Assembly: GCA_017553545.1 (NCBI GenBank)
Contig: JAFZKT010000009.1
Location: forward strand, 1-47,016
Reading direction: 5' to 3'
DNA from: Bacteroidales bacterium
GTDB taxonomy: Bacteria; Bacteroidota; Bacteroidia; Bacteroidales; UBA932
Length of the DNA stretch: 47,016 bases
The notes under the pieces were generated by a model, which saw only the letters and a list, made by a program, of their open reading frames with translations, ran no database searches and had not been told where the DNA came from. This document shows, one piece after another, positions 7,120-15,707 of the stretch. Position numbers and translations under genes: made by a program. Each line of letters begins with the position of its first letter. The first letter of the stretch is position 1.

Positions 7120-8484
7120 ATGAAAAGGTTTATGACAATCACCACCGCTTTGGTGCTGGCCCTTTCGCTGATGGCGTCAGAAGGGATGGCACAGACCCGC
7201 TCCTCCTCGAGCTCCTCTTCCACCCGCAGCAGCCAAAGCAGCAGCCGGTCTTCCGGTTCCGGCTCTTCTTCTTCCAGCGTGCGATCCTCCGGAAGTTCTT
7301 CCGCGAACAGATCCAGCGCTTCTTCCAGCCGCAGCAGCGTGTCTTCTGCCCAGCAGGACACCCGCAGCAGCTCCGGCTCTTCGTCTTCCCGCAGCAGCGG
7401 CTCCGTGAGCAACAGCTCCACCCGCAGCAGCGGCAGCAGCAGTTCTTCCAGCGTCCGGTCTTCCGGCAGCAGCTCCTCCAGCGCTTCCCGCAGCGGCAAT
7501 TCCTCTTCCGGCGTCCGCAGTTCTTCCAGCAGCAGCGTCGCAGGTGGAAACAGCTCCGTCCGCTCCAGCGCCAGCAGCAGCTCTTCGTCCGTGCGTTCCT
7601 CTTCGTCGGCCTCTTCCACCCGTTCCAGCAACGTGAGCCGTGAGGGTCTTGCGAACAGCAACACATCGGCCGGAACCGTTTCCTCCAGGGAAGCGTTCCG
7701 CGACGACAGCGGCAACTTCCGCTACCAGGACGACTTCAGCATCGATGCCAACCACAACATGGTGCGTGTGGCACCCCGCAACCGCGATGCAATGGCCTGG
7801 GACCGCGCCGGCGCCTTCTGGGGTGACAAACCTCACTACTTCGGCTACCGTGTCCACAGCCTGCCTTCTTCCTGGCGCCGCATCAGCCACTGGGGCATCG
7901 ACTATTACTTCTACAACGGTATCTACTACCGCAATTATGGCAACGGCTTCGTCATCTGCCGTCCTCCTTTCGGAACTCCGTTAGAGGCTGCCATTGACAG
8001 GGCCCTCCTGCGCACCATCCGCTTTGCCTATTACTGCGATACCTACCGTACCTACAGCCGCACCTTCGACTACTACAATGTCATCGCCCGGCAGAACCTG
8101 ATCATCGCGCAGCAGAACGCCCGCCTGATTGCCCAGAACAATGCTTACGCCCTCAATTCCAGCCGTGCTCTGACGGCCTACGAACTGGCGGAGAAACTGG
8201 GCCTGGTACAGAGTTTCGCCTATGCGAATTCGGATTACTTCTACATGGACGGCGTGTTCTACACCATGTCTGCCTCCGGGGTTTATTCCACCATCATTCC
8301 TCCTGCAGGAGCTTTGGTGACCTCGCTTCCGGACGACTATGAGGTGATTGTGATGAACGGCATTGAATACTATCTGGTGGACAACACCGTCTATCGCACC
8401 ACCCTCTTCGACGGCCAGCCTTACCTGGAGGTCCTCGGGCAGATGTACGGGTCGCTCTACAGCCAATACAACATCTATCGTTAA
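7120..8484 (+). CDS. Secreted Ser/Arg-rich protein with Tyr-rich C-terminal domain
   Basis: A 454-aa exported protein. Residues 1-25 are a signal peptide ending EGMAQ. Residues 26 to about 180 are almost only Ser with regularly spaced Arg (units such as SSSSSVRSSGSS), a low-complexity stretch with no resemblance to a fold. From about 195 the sequence is folded and aromatic: WGIDYYFYNGIYYRNYGNGF, a proline turn, a helical segment, and a second half-related YYLVDNTVYR unit near the end. The aromatic units resemble the DUF6515 type of Bacteroidota surface proteins; that link is tentative. It follows the NamZ-like gene by 19 bp and is closed by a strong terminator. Function unknown. The Ser/Arg stretch could be an O-glycosylated or polyanion-binding stalk. 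Confidence 0.8.
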   Translation: MKRFMTITTALVLALSLMASEGMAQTRSSSSSSSTRSSQSSSRSSGSGSSSSSVRSSGSSSANRSSASSSRSSVSSAQQDTRSSSGSSSSRSSGSVSNSSTRSSGSSSSSSVRSSGSSSSSASRSGNSSSGVRSSSSSSVAGGNSSVRSSASSSSSSVRSSSSASSTRSSNVSREGLANSNTSAGTVSSREAFRDDSGNFRYQDDFSIDANHNMVRVAPRNRDAMAWDRAGAFWGDKPHYFGYRVHSLPSSWRRISHWGIDYYFYNGIYYRNYGNGFVICRPPFGTPLEAAIDRALLRTIRFAYYCDTYRTYSRTFDYYNVIARQNLIIAQQNARLIAQNNAYALNSSRALTAYELAEKLGLVQSFAYANSDYFYMDGVFYTMSASGVYSTIIPPAGALVTSLPDDYEVIVMNGIEYYLVDNTVYRTTLFDGQPYLEVLGQMYGSLYSQYNIYR

Positions 8485-8504
8485 TTATCGATAAAGTTTT
8501 TGAG

Positions 8505-8532
8505 TCCCGACCGCAAGGTCGGGATTTTTTTT
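8505..8532 (+). terminator. Rho-independent terminator
   Basis: An 8-bp GC-rich stem TCCCGACC/GGTCGGGA closed by GCAA is followed by eight Ts. It ends the murI-namZ-SR-rich unit and separates it from prfB. Confidence 0.92.
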
Positions 8533-8534
8533 AT

Positions 8535-8542
8535 TATCTTTG
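8535..8542 (+). promoter_or_regulatory. -7 box of prfB (near-leaderless)
   Basis: TATCTTTG ends 7 bp before the prfB ATG at 8550, so transcription should begin at or within a base or two of the start codon. No -33 box is visible because the terminator stem occupies that position. Confidence 0.6.
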
Positions 8543-8549
8543 TAATCTA

Positions 8550-9692
8550 ATGATTACGCTGGAGCAGATACGGGATTTGCAGGAAAGGGTTTCCGCCCTG
8601 GACGCCTGCCTGGATATAGCCAGTAAGCGTAAGGAGGTGGCCGCCAAAACGGAGGAAACGCTGGCGCCGGATTTCTGGGGAGACCCCAAGGCCGCGGAAG
8701 CGTTTCTGAAAAAACTCTCCGGCATCAAATCCTGGGTCACGGACTTCGACAAAGCCCGCGAACTGGCCGATGATCTGGACGTGCTCTACGAATTCGCCAA
8801 AGACAGTATCTCAGACCCGGAGGATGAAGCCATTTCCACCCCCGAAACGCGCGAACTGGACCAGGCTTTCCAGCAGGCCGATGAAGCCGTGGAGGCCCTG
8901 GAACTGCGCAATATGCTGGGAAACGAGGGAGACAACCTGGGCGCCGTGCTCACCATCAACTCCGGCGCCGGCGGCACGGAATCCAACGACTGGAGCGCCA
9001 TGCTCATGCGCATGTACCTCCGCTGGTGTGAGCGAAACGGCTACAAATACACCGTAACCTCCCTGCTGGAAGGCGAAGAGGCCGGCATCAAGAGCACCAC
9101 CATCGAGGTGGAAGGGGATTACGCCTACGGCTATTTGAAAGCGGAGAACGGCGTGCACCGCCTGGTGCGCATCTCGCCCTTCAACGCGCAGGGCAAGCGC
9201 CAGACCACCTTCTCCAGCGTGTTCGTGTATCCGCTGGTGGACGACAGCATTAACATTGAGATTAACCCCGGAGACCTGGAATGGGACACCTTCCGCAGCG
9301 GCGGCCACGGCGGCCAGAACGTGAACAAGGTGGAAACGGGCGTCCGCGTGCGGCACCTGCCTTCCGGCATCATGGTGGAAAACACGGAAACCCGCAGCCA
9401 GCAGGACAACCGCCAGCGCGCCCTCCTCATCCTGAAATCCCGTCTGTACGACATAGAACTGAAAAAACGTCAGGAAAAGCAGGCGGAGCTGGAAGGCCAG
9501 AAAAAACGCATCGAGTGGGGCTCCCAGATCCGCAATTATGTCCTGCATCCGTACCATCTGGTGAAGGACCTCCGCACCGGCTACAGCACCGGGGACACCC
9601 AGGCCGTGCTGGACGGGGATATCAACGAATTCATGAAAACCTATCTGATGGGGAAGGGCGCAGCCGTCACGGACCCGGACGATATAGACTAA
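8550..9692 (+). CDS. prfB: Peptide chain release factor 2
   Basis: A 380-aa class I release factor recognising UAA and UGA. The stop-codon recognition tripeptide SPF is at 209-211, which marks RF2 rather than RF1. The GGQ motif that triggers peptidyl-tRNA hydrolysis is at 254-256 in GGHGGQNVNKVE. The frame is continuous from the ATG: the programmed +1 frameshift site found near codon 25 of many prfB genes is absent here, so this copy lacks that autoregulation. The nicotinamidase gene follows 7 bp later. Confidence 0.96.
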   Translation: MITLEQIRDLQERVSALDACLDIASKRKEVAAKTEETLAPDFWGDPKAAEAFLKKLSGIKSWVTDFDKARELADDLDVLYEFAKDSISDPEDEAISTPETRELDQAFQQADEAVEALELRNMLGNEGDNLGAVLTINSGAGGTESNDWSAMLMRMYLRWCERNGYKYTVTSLLEGEEAGIKSTTIEVEGDYAYGYLKAENGVHRLVRISPFNAQGKRQTTFSSVFVYPLVDDSINIEINPGDLEWDTFRSGGHGGQNVNKVETGVRVRHLPSGIMVENTETRSQQDNRQRALLILKSRLYDIELKKRQEKQAELEGQKKRIEWGSQIRNYVLHPYHLVKDLRTGYSTGDTQAVLDGDINEFMKTYLMGKGAAVTDPDDID

Positions 9693-9699
9693 AAAAGCA

Positions 9700-10254
9700 A
9701 TGAAAGACACCGCCATCATCGTTGTGGATATGCTGTACGATTTCATCGACGGATCCCTGGCCTGCCAGGGGGCCGATGAAGCCATTGCCCACACGCTGGA
9801 GTTTATCAAAGCCCACCGGGACCTTCCCGTGGTGTTCATCCGGGACCATCATCCCGCCAACCACTCCTCCTTCAAGGAGTTCGGCGGTATCTGGCCCCCG
9901 CACTGCGTGCAGGGTACCCGCGGCGCCGCCATCCATGAGGATCTGGCTCCGTACGCGGACGACGAAGGCCTGGTGTTCTACAAAGGGGAAGACCCTGCCG
10001 TAGAGCAGTATAGCGGCTTCGAGGGAAAGAACGAAGCCGGCCAGTCGATGGGCGAAGTGCTGCGTCTGCTGGACATTGAGACCGTACTGGTATGCGGCAT
10101 CGCCACGGAATACTGCGTACGCAACACCGCGGAGGACCTCCTGAAGGACGGTTTCAAAGTGAAGGTCTTAAAGGACTGCCTGGCCTGGGTGGATGCCGAA
10201 GGCCATAAGAAAGCCCTGGCGGAAATGGAACAGGAAGGAATCAAACTCGCATAG
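9700..10254 (+). CDS. pncA: Nicotinamidase / isochorismatase-family hydrolase
   Basis: A 184-aa cysteine hydrolase. The catalytic triad is visible as Asp10 (VVDMLYDF), Lys95 (FYKGED) and Cys139 (GIATEYCVRNT), and metal-binding residues lie in IRDHHPANH. The family also contains isochorismatases, but the next gene, 3 bp downstream, is nicotinate phosphoribosyltransferase, which strongly favours nicotinamide deamidation to nicotinate. The pair forms the PncA-PncB arm of NAD salvage. Confidence 0.88.
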   Translation: MKDTAIIVVDMLYDFIDGSLACQGADEAIAHTLEFIKAHRDLPVVFIRDHHPANHSSFKEFGGIWPPHCVQGTRGAAIHEDLAPYADDEGLVFYKGEDPAVEQYSGFEGKNEAGQSMGEVLRLLDIETVLVCGIATEYCVRNTAEDLLKDGFKVKVLKDCLAWVDAEGHKKALAEMEQEGIKLA

Positions 10255-10257
10255 AGA

Positions 10258-11763
10258 ATGGATATCATCAACAACGCCTATGTGTCGGACAAGTACCAGT
10301 ACACCATGGGAAAGTCCTATCTGGAATGTGGAAAGCAGGACCAGATTGCCGTATTTAATCTCTTCTACCGCAAGGCCCCGGAGAATAACAACTGGGCTGT
10401 GGTAAGCGGCACGGAGGAAGTCATTGAGATGGTGCTGGCCCTGGGCTCGGAGCCGGAGGAGTTCTATGAGAAGTTCCTGCCGGGAGACGAATACAAGGCC
10501 TTCCGCAAGTACCTCAGCACCATGAAATTCACCGGTGATGTGTACTGCATGCGGGAAGGGGAGATCGCTTTCCCCAACCAGCCCATCGTGACGGTGGTGG
10601 GGCCCATGATTCAGGCCCAGGTGCTGGAGACTCCCATGCTGTGCATCCTGAACCACCAGATGGCGGTTGCCACCAAGGCCTCCCGCGTGTGCCGTTCCAC
10701 GGACCATCCCGTGAGTGAGTTCGGCTCCCGCCGGGCGCACGGCCCCTGGGCCGCGGTCTACGGCGGCAAGGCGGCCCAGATAGCGGGTTGTGCCAGCTCC
10801 TCCAACATCCTCACGGGCGCCTTTAACGGCGTGCCTTCCACGGGTACCATGGCCCACAGCTTCATCACCTCCTACGGCTCCACCGTGGAGGGAGAGCATA
10901 AGGCCTTCCAGGACTACATCCGCACGCACAAGGGTGAGAACCTGATTCTCCTGATAGACACGTACGATACCCTCCGCTGCGGCGTGAAGAACGCCATCCG
11001 CAGCTTCAAGGAAGCGGGCATCGACGACAATTACGCCCCCGGCTACGGCATCCGCCTGGACAGCGGAGACCTGGCATACCTCTCGCAGGAAGTGCGCCGC
11101 ATCCTGGACGAACATGGCCTGACCAAGTGTAAGATTTTCGCCACCAACGGCCTGGACGAATACCTCATCACGGACCTGGAGCGCCAGGGCGCCCGGATCG
11201 ACAGTTACGGGGTGGGCGACGCCATCGCCACCTCCAAGGCGGCCCCTTGCTTTGGCAATGTGTATAAACTGGTGCAGGTGGACGATGAGCCCGTCATCAA
11301 GCGCAGCGAAGACAAAATCAAGCTCATCAACCCGGGTTTCCAAATCACCTGGCGCATATCGGCCCAGGACAGCGTGAAGGGCAACCGCATCGACGGCTAT
11401 GTGTTCAAGGCCGATGTAAGTTGCCTCCGCGGAGACCCCATGGACCTGGCCCTGCAGCACGGAAAGACGGTCACGGTGCGCGACGAATTCGACAGCTTCA
11501 AGACGAAGACCTTCGAAGAAGGCGCCTATGAGGCACGGCCTTTGCAACATCAGGTGATCGCCGGCGGCGTACGCGTGGCCCCGAAACATACTTTACTGCA
11601 AAAGAAACAGTTCTATAAGGACAACCTGCATCATTTCTCTCCTTCAGAGACGCGCCTCATCAACCCCCACTATTACAAGGTGGACATTTCCGATGCGCTC
11701 TATGACACCAAGATGGGCATCATCGGCAAACTCCTGAAGGAAATCGAAGACTTTGAGATATAA
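10258..11763 (+). CDS. pncB: Nicotinate phosphoribosyltransferase
   Basis: A 501-aa enzyme making nicotinate mononucleotide from nicotinate and PRPP with ATP. The core motif EFGSRRAHGP, the later ASSSNILTGAFNGVPS and GTMAHSF, and the phosphate-binding region RLDSGDL are typical. Length matches the long bacterial form. It is 3 bp from the nicotinamidase gene and 12 bp from the nucleoside phosphorylase gene. Confidence 0.95.
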   Translation: MDIINNAYVSDKYQYTMGKSYLECGKQDQIAVFNLFYRKAPENNNWAVVSGTEEVIEMVLALGSEPEEFYEKFLPGDEYKAFRKYLSTMKFTGDVYCMREGEIAFPNQPIVTVVGPMIQAQVLETPMLCILNHQMAVATKASRVCRSTDHPVSEFGSRRAHGPWAAVYGGKAAQIAGCASSSNILTGAFNGVPSTGTMAHSFITSYGSTVEGEHKAFQDYIRTHKGENLILLIDTYDTLRCGVKNAIRSFKEAGIDDNYAPGYGIRLDSGDLAYLSQEVRRILDEHGLTKCKIFATNGLDEYLITDLERQGARIDSYGVGDAIATSKAAPCFGNVYKLVQVDDEPVIKRSEDKIKLINPGFQITWRISAQDSVKGNRIDGYVFKADVSCLRGDPMDLALQHGKTVTVRDEFDSFKTKTFEEGAYEARPLQHQVIAGGVRVAPKHTLLQKKQFYKDNLHHFSPSETRLINPHYYKVDISDALYDTKMGIIGKLLKEIEDFEI

Positions 11764-11775
11764 AACCGCATAATT

Positions 11776-12660
11776 ATGAGAATCCCAGAATCAGAACTCA
11801 TTATCAACGGCGACGGCTCCGTGTTCCATCTGCACATGAAGCCCGAGCAGTTGGCCGACAATGTGATCATGGTGGGCGACCCTGCCCGCGTGGACATGAT
11901 CGGCGAATACCTCACGGACATCGAGTGCCGCAACGCTTCGCGCGAATTTGTCTCCATTACCGGTAAACGCAACGGCAAACGCATCACGGCGCTGTCCCAT
12001 GGCATCGGCCCGGACAATATCGACATCGTGATGACGGAACTGGACGCCCTGGCCAATGTGGACTTCTCCACGCGCGAAGTGAAGCCCGTCCACAAGGCCC
12101 TGAACATCCTTCGCATCGGCACATCCGGCGCCCTGCACGCGGACATTCCGCTGGGCAGTTACGTCCTCTCCCACATCAGCGTGGGTTTCGACGGCGTGAT
12201 GAACTGGTACGCCAACCGTGAGAAAGTGACCATTCCCGCCGTGGAGGAGGCTTTCAAGAAGCATATGAACTGGGCGCCCGTGCTGCCTTCGCCGTATTTC
12301 GTGAAGGCTTCCCCGAAGATCATCAACCTGATGAAGGACGTCACCGTGAAGGGCGTCACCATATCGGCCTGCGGCTTCTACGGCCCCCAGGGCCGTGTGG
12401 TGCGCGTTCCGCTGGCCATGCCCAACATGCTGGAAGACATCGAATCCTTCCGCTTCAGCGAAGGCGGAGAGGATTACCGCATTACCAATTTTGAAATGGA
12501 GAGCTCGCCGCTCGCCGGCCTGGCCGCCCATCTGGGCCACAACGCCAGTACGGTGTGCTGCATCATCGCCAACCGCTATCTGCAGAGCTCCAACCCGGAC
12601 TACAAACCCGCCATCCGCAAACTGGTGGAACTGTGCGTAGACCGGATTTCTACCCTGTAA
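11776..12660 (+). CDS. Uridine phosphorylase-like nucleoside phosphorylase
   Basis: A 294-aa member of the PNP/UDP family, which splits nucleosides with phosphate. Diagnostic segments are MVGDPARVDMI near the start, SHGIGPDNIDIVMTEL, ILRIGTSGAL (phosphate and ribose contacts) and NFEMESSPLAGL near the end. The FEMESS version of the ribose-binding loop is typical of uridine-phosphorylase-type enzymes, but base specificity is not proven. It sits in the NAD-salvage run, consistent with a salvage role. Confidence 0.88.
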   Translation: MRIPESELIINGDGSVFHLHMKPEQLADNVIMVGDPARVDMIGEYLTDIECRNASREFVSITGKRNGKRITALSHGIGPDNIDIVMTELDALANVDFSTREVKPVHKALNILRIGTSGALHADIPLGSYVLSHISVGFDGVMNWYANREKVTIPAVEEAFKKHMNWAPVLPSPYFVKASPKIINLMKDVTVKGVTISACGFYGPQGRVVRVPLAMPNMLEDIESFRFSEGGEDYRITNFEMESSPLAGLAAHLGHNASTVCCIIANRYLQSSNPDYKPAIRKLVELCVDRISTL

Positions 12661-12666
12661 ACGATT

Positions 12667-13179
12667 ATGAAAAAAATTCTTGTATTTGTTTTTCTCCTTG
12701 TCGGACTGACGGCCGGAGCGCAGAGCTTCGAGAGTACTTTCGTCCAAACCAAGACGCTCACGCTGACGGGAAAGAAAATCGTGAGCGAGGGCGCCATCAC
12801 CTATACCGCTCCGGACAATCTGGCCCTGATTTACAGCAAGCCGGACGGGGACTATTTCATCGTGGACGGTCCCTTCCTGCGCTTTGACCTTCGCGGCAAC
12901 GCGCTGGATGTGAATACGGACAAGAACAAGTCGGTGCGCTTGCAGCGCAACGCCATTCTGTACGGCATCCAGGGGAAGTATGACGATATTGCCAAGGAAA
13001 TGGAGGCGGACTGCACCGTGAGCAGCGTCAAGGGCGGCAAGCACGTCGTCATCAAGGTCCGCAAACCCGCACCGAAAGGCTACACGGGCATGGAACTGGA
13101 CTACAACGCCAAGGGCCGCATCACCCGGATGGTGCTGGAAGAGGCAGGCGGCATATCCACCGAATACCTGGTAAAATAG
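12667..13179 (+). CDS. LolA-like periplasmic lipoprotein carrier
   Basis: A 170-aa exported protein. A signal peptide covers residues 1-19 (LLVGLTAGAQ). The mature part has the LolA pattern: FVQTKTL near its start, a GAITYTAPDNLALIY strand pair, DGPFLRFDLRG, and a final amphipathic strand. LolA proteins carry lipoproteins across the periplasm; Bacteroidota have several divergent copies and this short one may have another cargo. It lies 6 bp after the phosphorylase gene and 4 bp before the Clp gene. Confidence 0.75.
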   Translation: MKKILVFVFLLVGLTAGAQSFESTFVQTKTLTLTGKKIVSEGAITYTAPDNLALIYSKPDGDYFIVDGPFLRFDLRGNALDVNTDKNKSVRLQRNAILYGIQGKYDDIAKEMEADCTVSSVKGGKHVVIKVRKPAPKGYTGMELDYNAKGRITRMVLEEAGGISTEYLVK

Positions 13180-13183
13180 ATTT

Positions 13184-15511
13184 ATGCCGCTACAAGTATC
13201 CGACGACCTGAGCAAGATCATCTCCTACGCCCGCGAGGAAGCGATGCGTACGGGGAGTTATGGCATCGGCCCGGACCATCTGTTCCTGGGCGTCATCCGT
13301 CATGAGGAAAACAGCGCATTCCGCACCCTCCAGAGTCTGGGTGTGGAACCGGCCGATCTGAAAGCTTTCATCGACACGCGCATCTTCACCAACGAGACCA
13401 TTCCGTACGACCAGATAGACCACATCAGTTTCTCCCGGCAGGCGCAGAGCGTGCTCAACATTACGGTGTTGGAGGCTACGCGCCTGAAGAGCCAGCTGGC
13501 CCGTCCGGAGCATCTGTTGCTGGCCCTGTGCCGCACGACGGAGAGCTATGGACAGGCCTTCCTGCGTGCTCATGGTATCGATTATGGACGTCTGTTGGCC
13601 TATATGGAAGACGAAGGGATGCTCCAGCGGCCGGATCAGCCTAAGCCGCGGGAACAGCAGCCTTCCCAGGGCCCCGACGAAGAACCGGAGGAGAAGAAAC
13701 TGGACATTGAGGAGTTCGCCTATGACCTCACCAAGGCGGCCCGCGACGGCAAACTGGACCCTGTGGTGGGTCGGGATGTGGAGATTTCCCGCGTCATCGA
13801 GATTTTAGGCCGACGGAAGAAGAACAACCCCATGCTCATCGGCGAGCCAGGGGTGGGGAAGTCGGCCATCGTGGAGGGTATTGCGCAGCGGATTGCATCC
13901 GGGGACATCTCGTCCGCATTGGCTAAAAAACGCATCCTGTCGCTGGATATTGCATCCGTGGTGGCGGGTACCAAGTACCGCGGTGAGTTTGAAAAGCGGC
14001 TGAAGACCATCATCAAAGAGGCGTCGGAGAATCCGGACCTCATCCTTTTCATCGACGAGTTCCACACCATCGTGGGCGCGGGCGGAGCATCGGGCAGCCT
14101 GGACGCCGCCAATATGCTCAAGCCGGCCCTGGCGCGTGGGGAATTCCAGTGCATCGGCGCCACCACCTTGGACGAATTCACCAAGATTGTGGAAAAGGAC
14201 GGCGCATTGGACCGCCGCTTCCAGAAGATTGTGGTGGAAGCTACGGGCGTGGCGGAATCCATCGCCATTCTGCAGCACCTGCGTCCTAAGTATGAGGAGT
14301 TCCACGGTATTCAATATACGGATGACGCCGTGGAGGCCGCTGTGCGCCTGACGGACCGCTATATCACGGACAAATCCCTGCCGGACAAGGCCATCGACGC
14401 TTTCGACGAGGCAGGTTCCATGGTGCGGCTGGCGCTGGCCAAGAAGAAAGGATCGGCCCATCAGGTGGACGCTGAGGACATTGCTACGGTGGTGTCCAAG
14501 ATGACGGGCATTCCGGTCAATAAGGTGGCCGAAAGCGAAGGCAACCGCATCGTGAAGATGCGCGAGCGGCTGCAGGAGCGGATCATCGGCCAGGACGAAG
14601 CGGTGGAGACCGTGGTGAAGGCCATCCAGCGGGGCAGGGCGGGGCTCAAGGACCCGAACCGGCCCATCGGCACGTTCCTCTTCTTCGGACCCACGGGCGT
14701 TGGCAAGACGCAGCTGGCCCGTACGCTGGCAGAGTATCTCTTCGACAGCGAGGAGAACCTGGTGCGCCTGGATATGAGCGAATATATGGAGAAGTTCAGC
14801 GTGTCGCGTCTGATTGGCGCGCCTCCGGGCTATGTGGGTTATGAAGAAGGTGGTCAGCTCTCGGAGCGTGTGCGTCGCAAGCCCTACTGCGTGGTGCTGC
14901 TGGATGAGATAGAGAAGGCCCATCCGGACATCTTCAACCTGCTGCTGCAGGTGATGGATGAAGGCCGGCTGACGGACAGCAACGGCCGCACGGTGGATTT
15001 CAAGAACACCATCGTCATTATGACTTCCAATGTGGGAAGCCGTGAGATGGAGGAATTTGGCAGTGGAATCGGCTTTGCGACGGCCGGAAAGAACGTGGAC
15101 CAGGACCGCCGCGCGGTGGTGGAAAAGGCCGTGAAGAAGGCTTTCCCGCCGGAGTTCATCAACCGGGTGGATGCGCAGGTCTATTTCCATTCGCTGGATA
15201 AGGAAGCCATCGAGCGCATCATTGACATTGAGCTGAAGGATCTGCGGGAAAGGGCGTTGGAAGCCGGTTACAAGCTGGTGATTACGCCTTCCGCCAAGCG
15301 TTTTGTGGCCGATGCAGGCTATGACCCTGCCTATGGCGCCCGTCCGCTGAAACGGGCCATCGTACGCTATGTGGAGGACCCTGTCTCCGAGTTCATCATC
15401 AGTGACCGCATCCTGGTTTCCAGGAATAAGGTGGGCAGCGCGCTGCGCACCCTTCGCGTGGGGCTGACGCCGGACAAGGAGTCCACCGTGGTGGAGTTGA
15501 AGGCGGATTAA
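13184..15511 (+). CDS. Clp AAA+ unfoldase, ClpA/ClpC type without M-domain
   Basis: A 775-aa two-ring unfoldase. Residues 1-145 form the double Clp-N domain. The first AAA+ module has Walker A GEPGVGKS near 220 and Walker B ILFIDEFHT. The second has GPTGVGKT near 502 and VVLLDEIEKAHPD. Between them the chain passes straight from DEAGSMVRLALAKKKG to the linker, so the coiled-coil M-domain of ClpC and ClpB is missing, as in ClpA. An IGF tripeptide (SGSGIGFATAG) in the second module matches the loop that docks onto ClpP, so a proteolytic partnership is expected. No clpP or adaptor is in the window. Its stop overlaps by 4 bp the convergent 42-aa ORF. Confidence 0.9.
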   Translation: MPLQVSDDLSKIISYAREEAMRTGSYGIGPDHLFLGVIRHEENSAFRTLQSLGVEPADLKAFIDTRIFTNETIPYDQIDHISFSRQAQSVLNITVLEATRLKSQLARPEHLLLALCRTTESYGQAFLRAHGIDYGRLLAYMEDEGMLQRPDQPKPREQQPSQGPDEEPEEKKLDIEEFAYDLTKAARDGKLDPVVGRDVEISRVIEILGRRKKNNPMLIGEPGVGKSAIVEGIAQRIASGDISSALAKKRILSLDIASVVAGTKYRGEFEKRLKTIIKEASENPDLILFIDEFHTIVGAGGASGSLDAANMLKPALARGEFQCIGATTLDEFTKIVEKDGALDRRFQKIVVEATGVAESIAILQHLRPKYEEFHGIQYTDDAVEAAVRLTDRYITDKSLPDKAIDAFDEAGSMVRLALAKKKGSAHQVDAEDIATVVSKMTGIPVNKVAESEGNRIVKMRERLQERIIGQDEAVETVVKAIQRGRAGLKDPNRPIGTFLFFGPTGVGKTQLARTLAEYLFDSEENLVRLDMSEYMEKFSVSRLIGAPPGYVGYEEGGQLSERVRRKPYCVVLLDEIEKAHPDIFNLLLQVMDEGRLTDSNGRTVDFKNTIVIMTSNVGSREMEEFGSGIGFATAGKNVDQDRRAVVEKAVKKAFPPEFINRVDAQVYFHSLDKEAIERIIDIELKDLRERALEAGYKLVITPSAKRFVADAGYDPAYGARPLKRAIVRYVEDPVSEFIISDRILVSRNKVGSALRTLRVGLTPDKESTVVELKAD

Positions 15512-15636
15512 AGGATTTCCGCTTCTTCGAATTCCAGGCCCAGGTCTTCCATCAGGCTCTTGAGCGTTTGGAGGGAATCGCTGGAGGAGATGAAGTTGTT
15601 GAGGATTTCCGTGTTGTTGTAATTGGTCTTTTTCAT
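15508..15636 (-). CDS. 42-aa acidic small protein, unknown
   Basis: A short ORF starting MKKTNYNNTE and ending FEEAEIL; the middle is helical (SSSDSLQTLKSLMEDLGLE). The ATG at 15636 was chosen because a TACCTTTG promoter box lies just upstream at 15661-15668, inside the longer reading frame. It is convergent with the Clp gene, with which it overlaps by 4 bp. It has no double-glycine leader or cysteine pattern, so a RiPP precursor is not supported. It may be a regulatory peptide or an untranslated transcript. Confidence 0.45.
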   Translation of the reverse strand: MKKTNYNNTEILNNFISSSDSLQTLKSLMEDLGLEFEEAEIL

Positions 15637-15660
15637 AAGGCTTCCGTTTTGTTTCTGATG

Positions 15661-15668
15661 CAAAGGTA
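15661..15668 (-). promoter_or_regulatory. -7 box upstream of the 42-aa ORF
   Basis: TACCTTTG on the minus strand lies 24 bp before the ATG at 15636. A -33 box at the ideal spacing is not seen. Confidence 0.45.
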
Positions 15669-15707
15669 TTGCGCTATTGTGCCAAACCGCTGCACAAGTG
15701 AAAAAAT

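Noticed and set aside
7139-7890. Cys-rich and Ala/Gly-rich minus-strand ORFs opposite the Ser/Arg-rich region
   Set aside because: The composition is the direct mirror of AGC/TCC serine codons; such ORFs are expected and have no start context.
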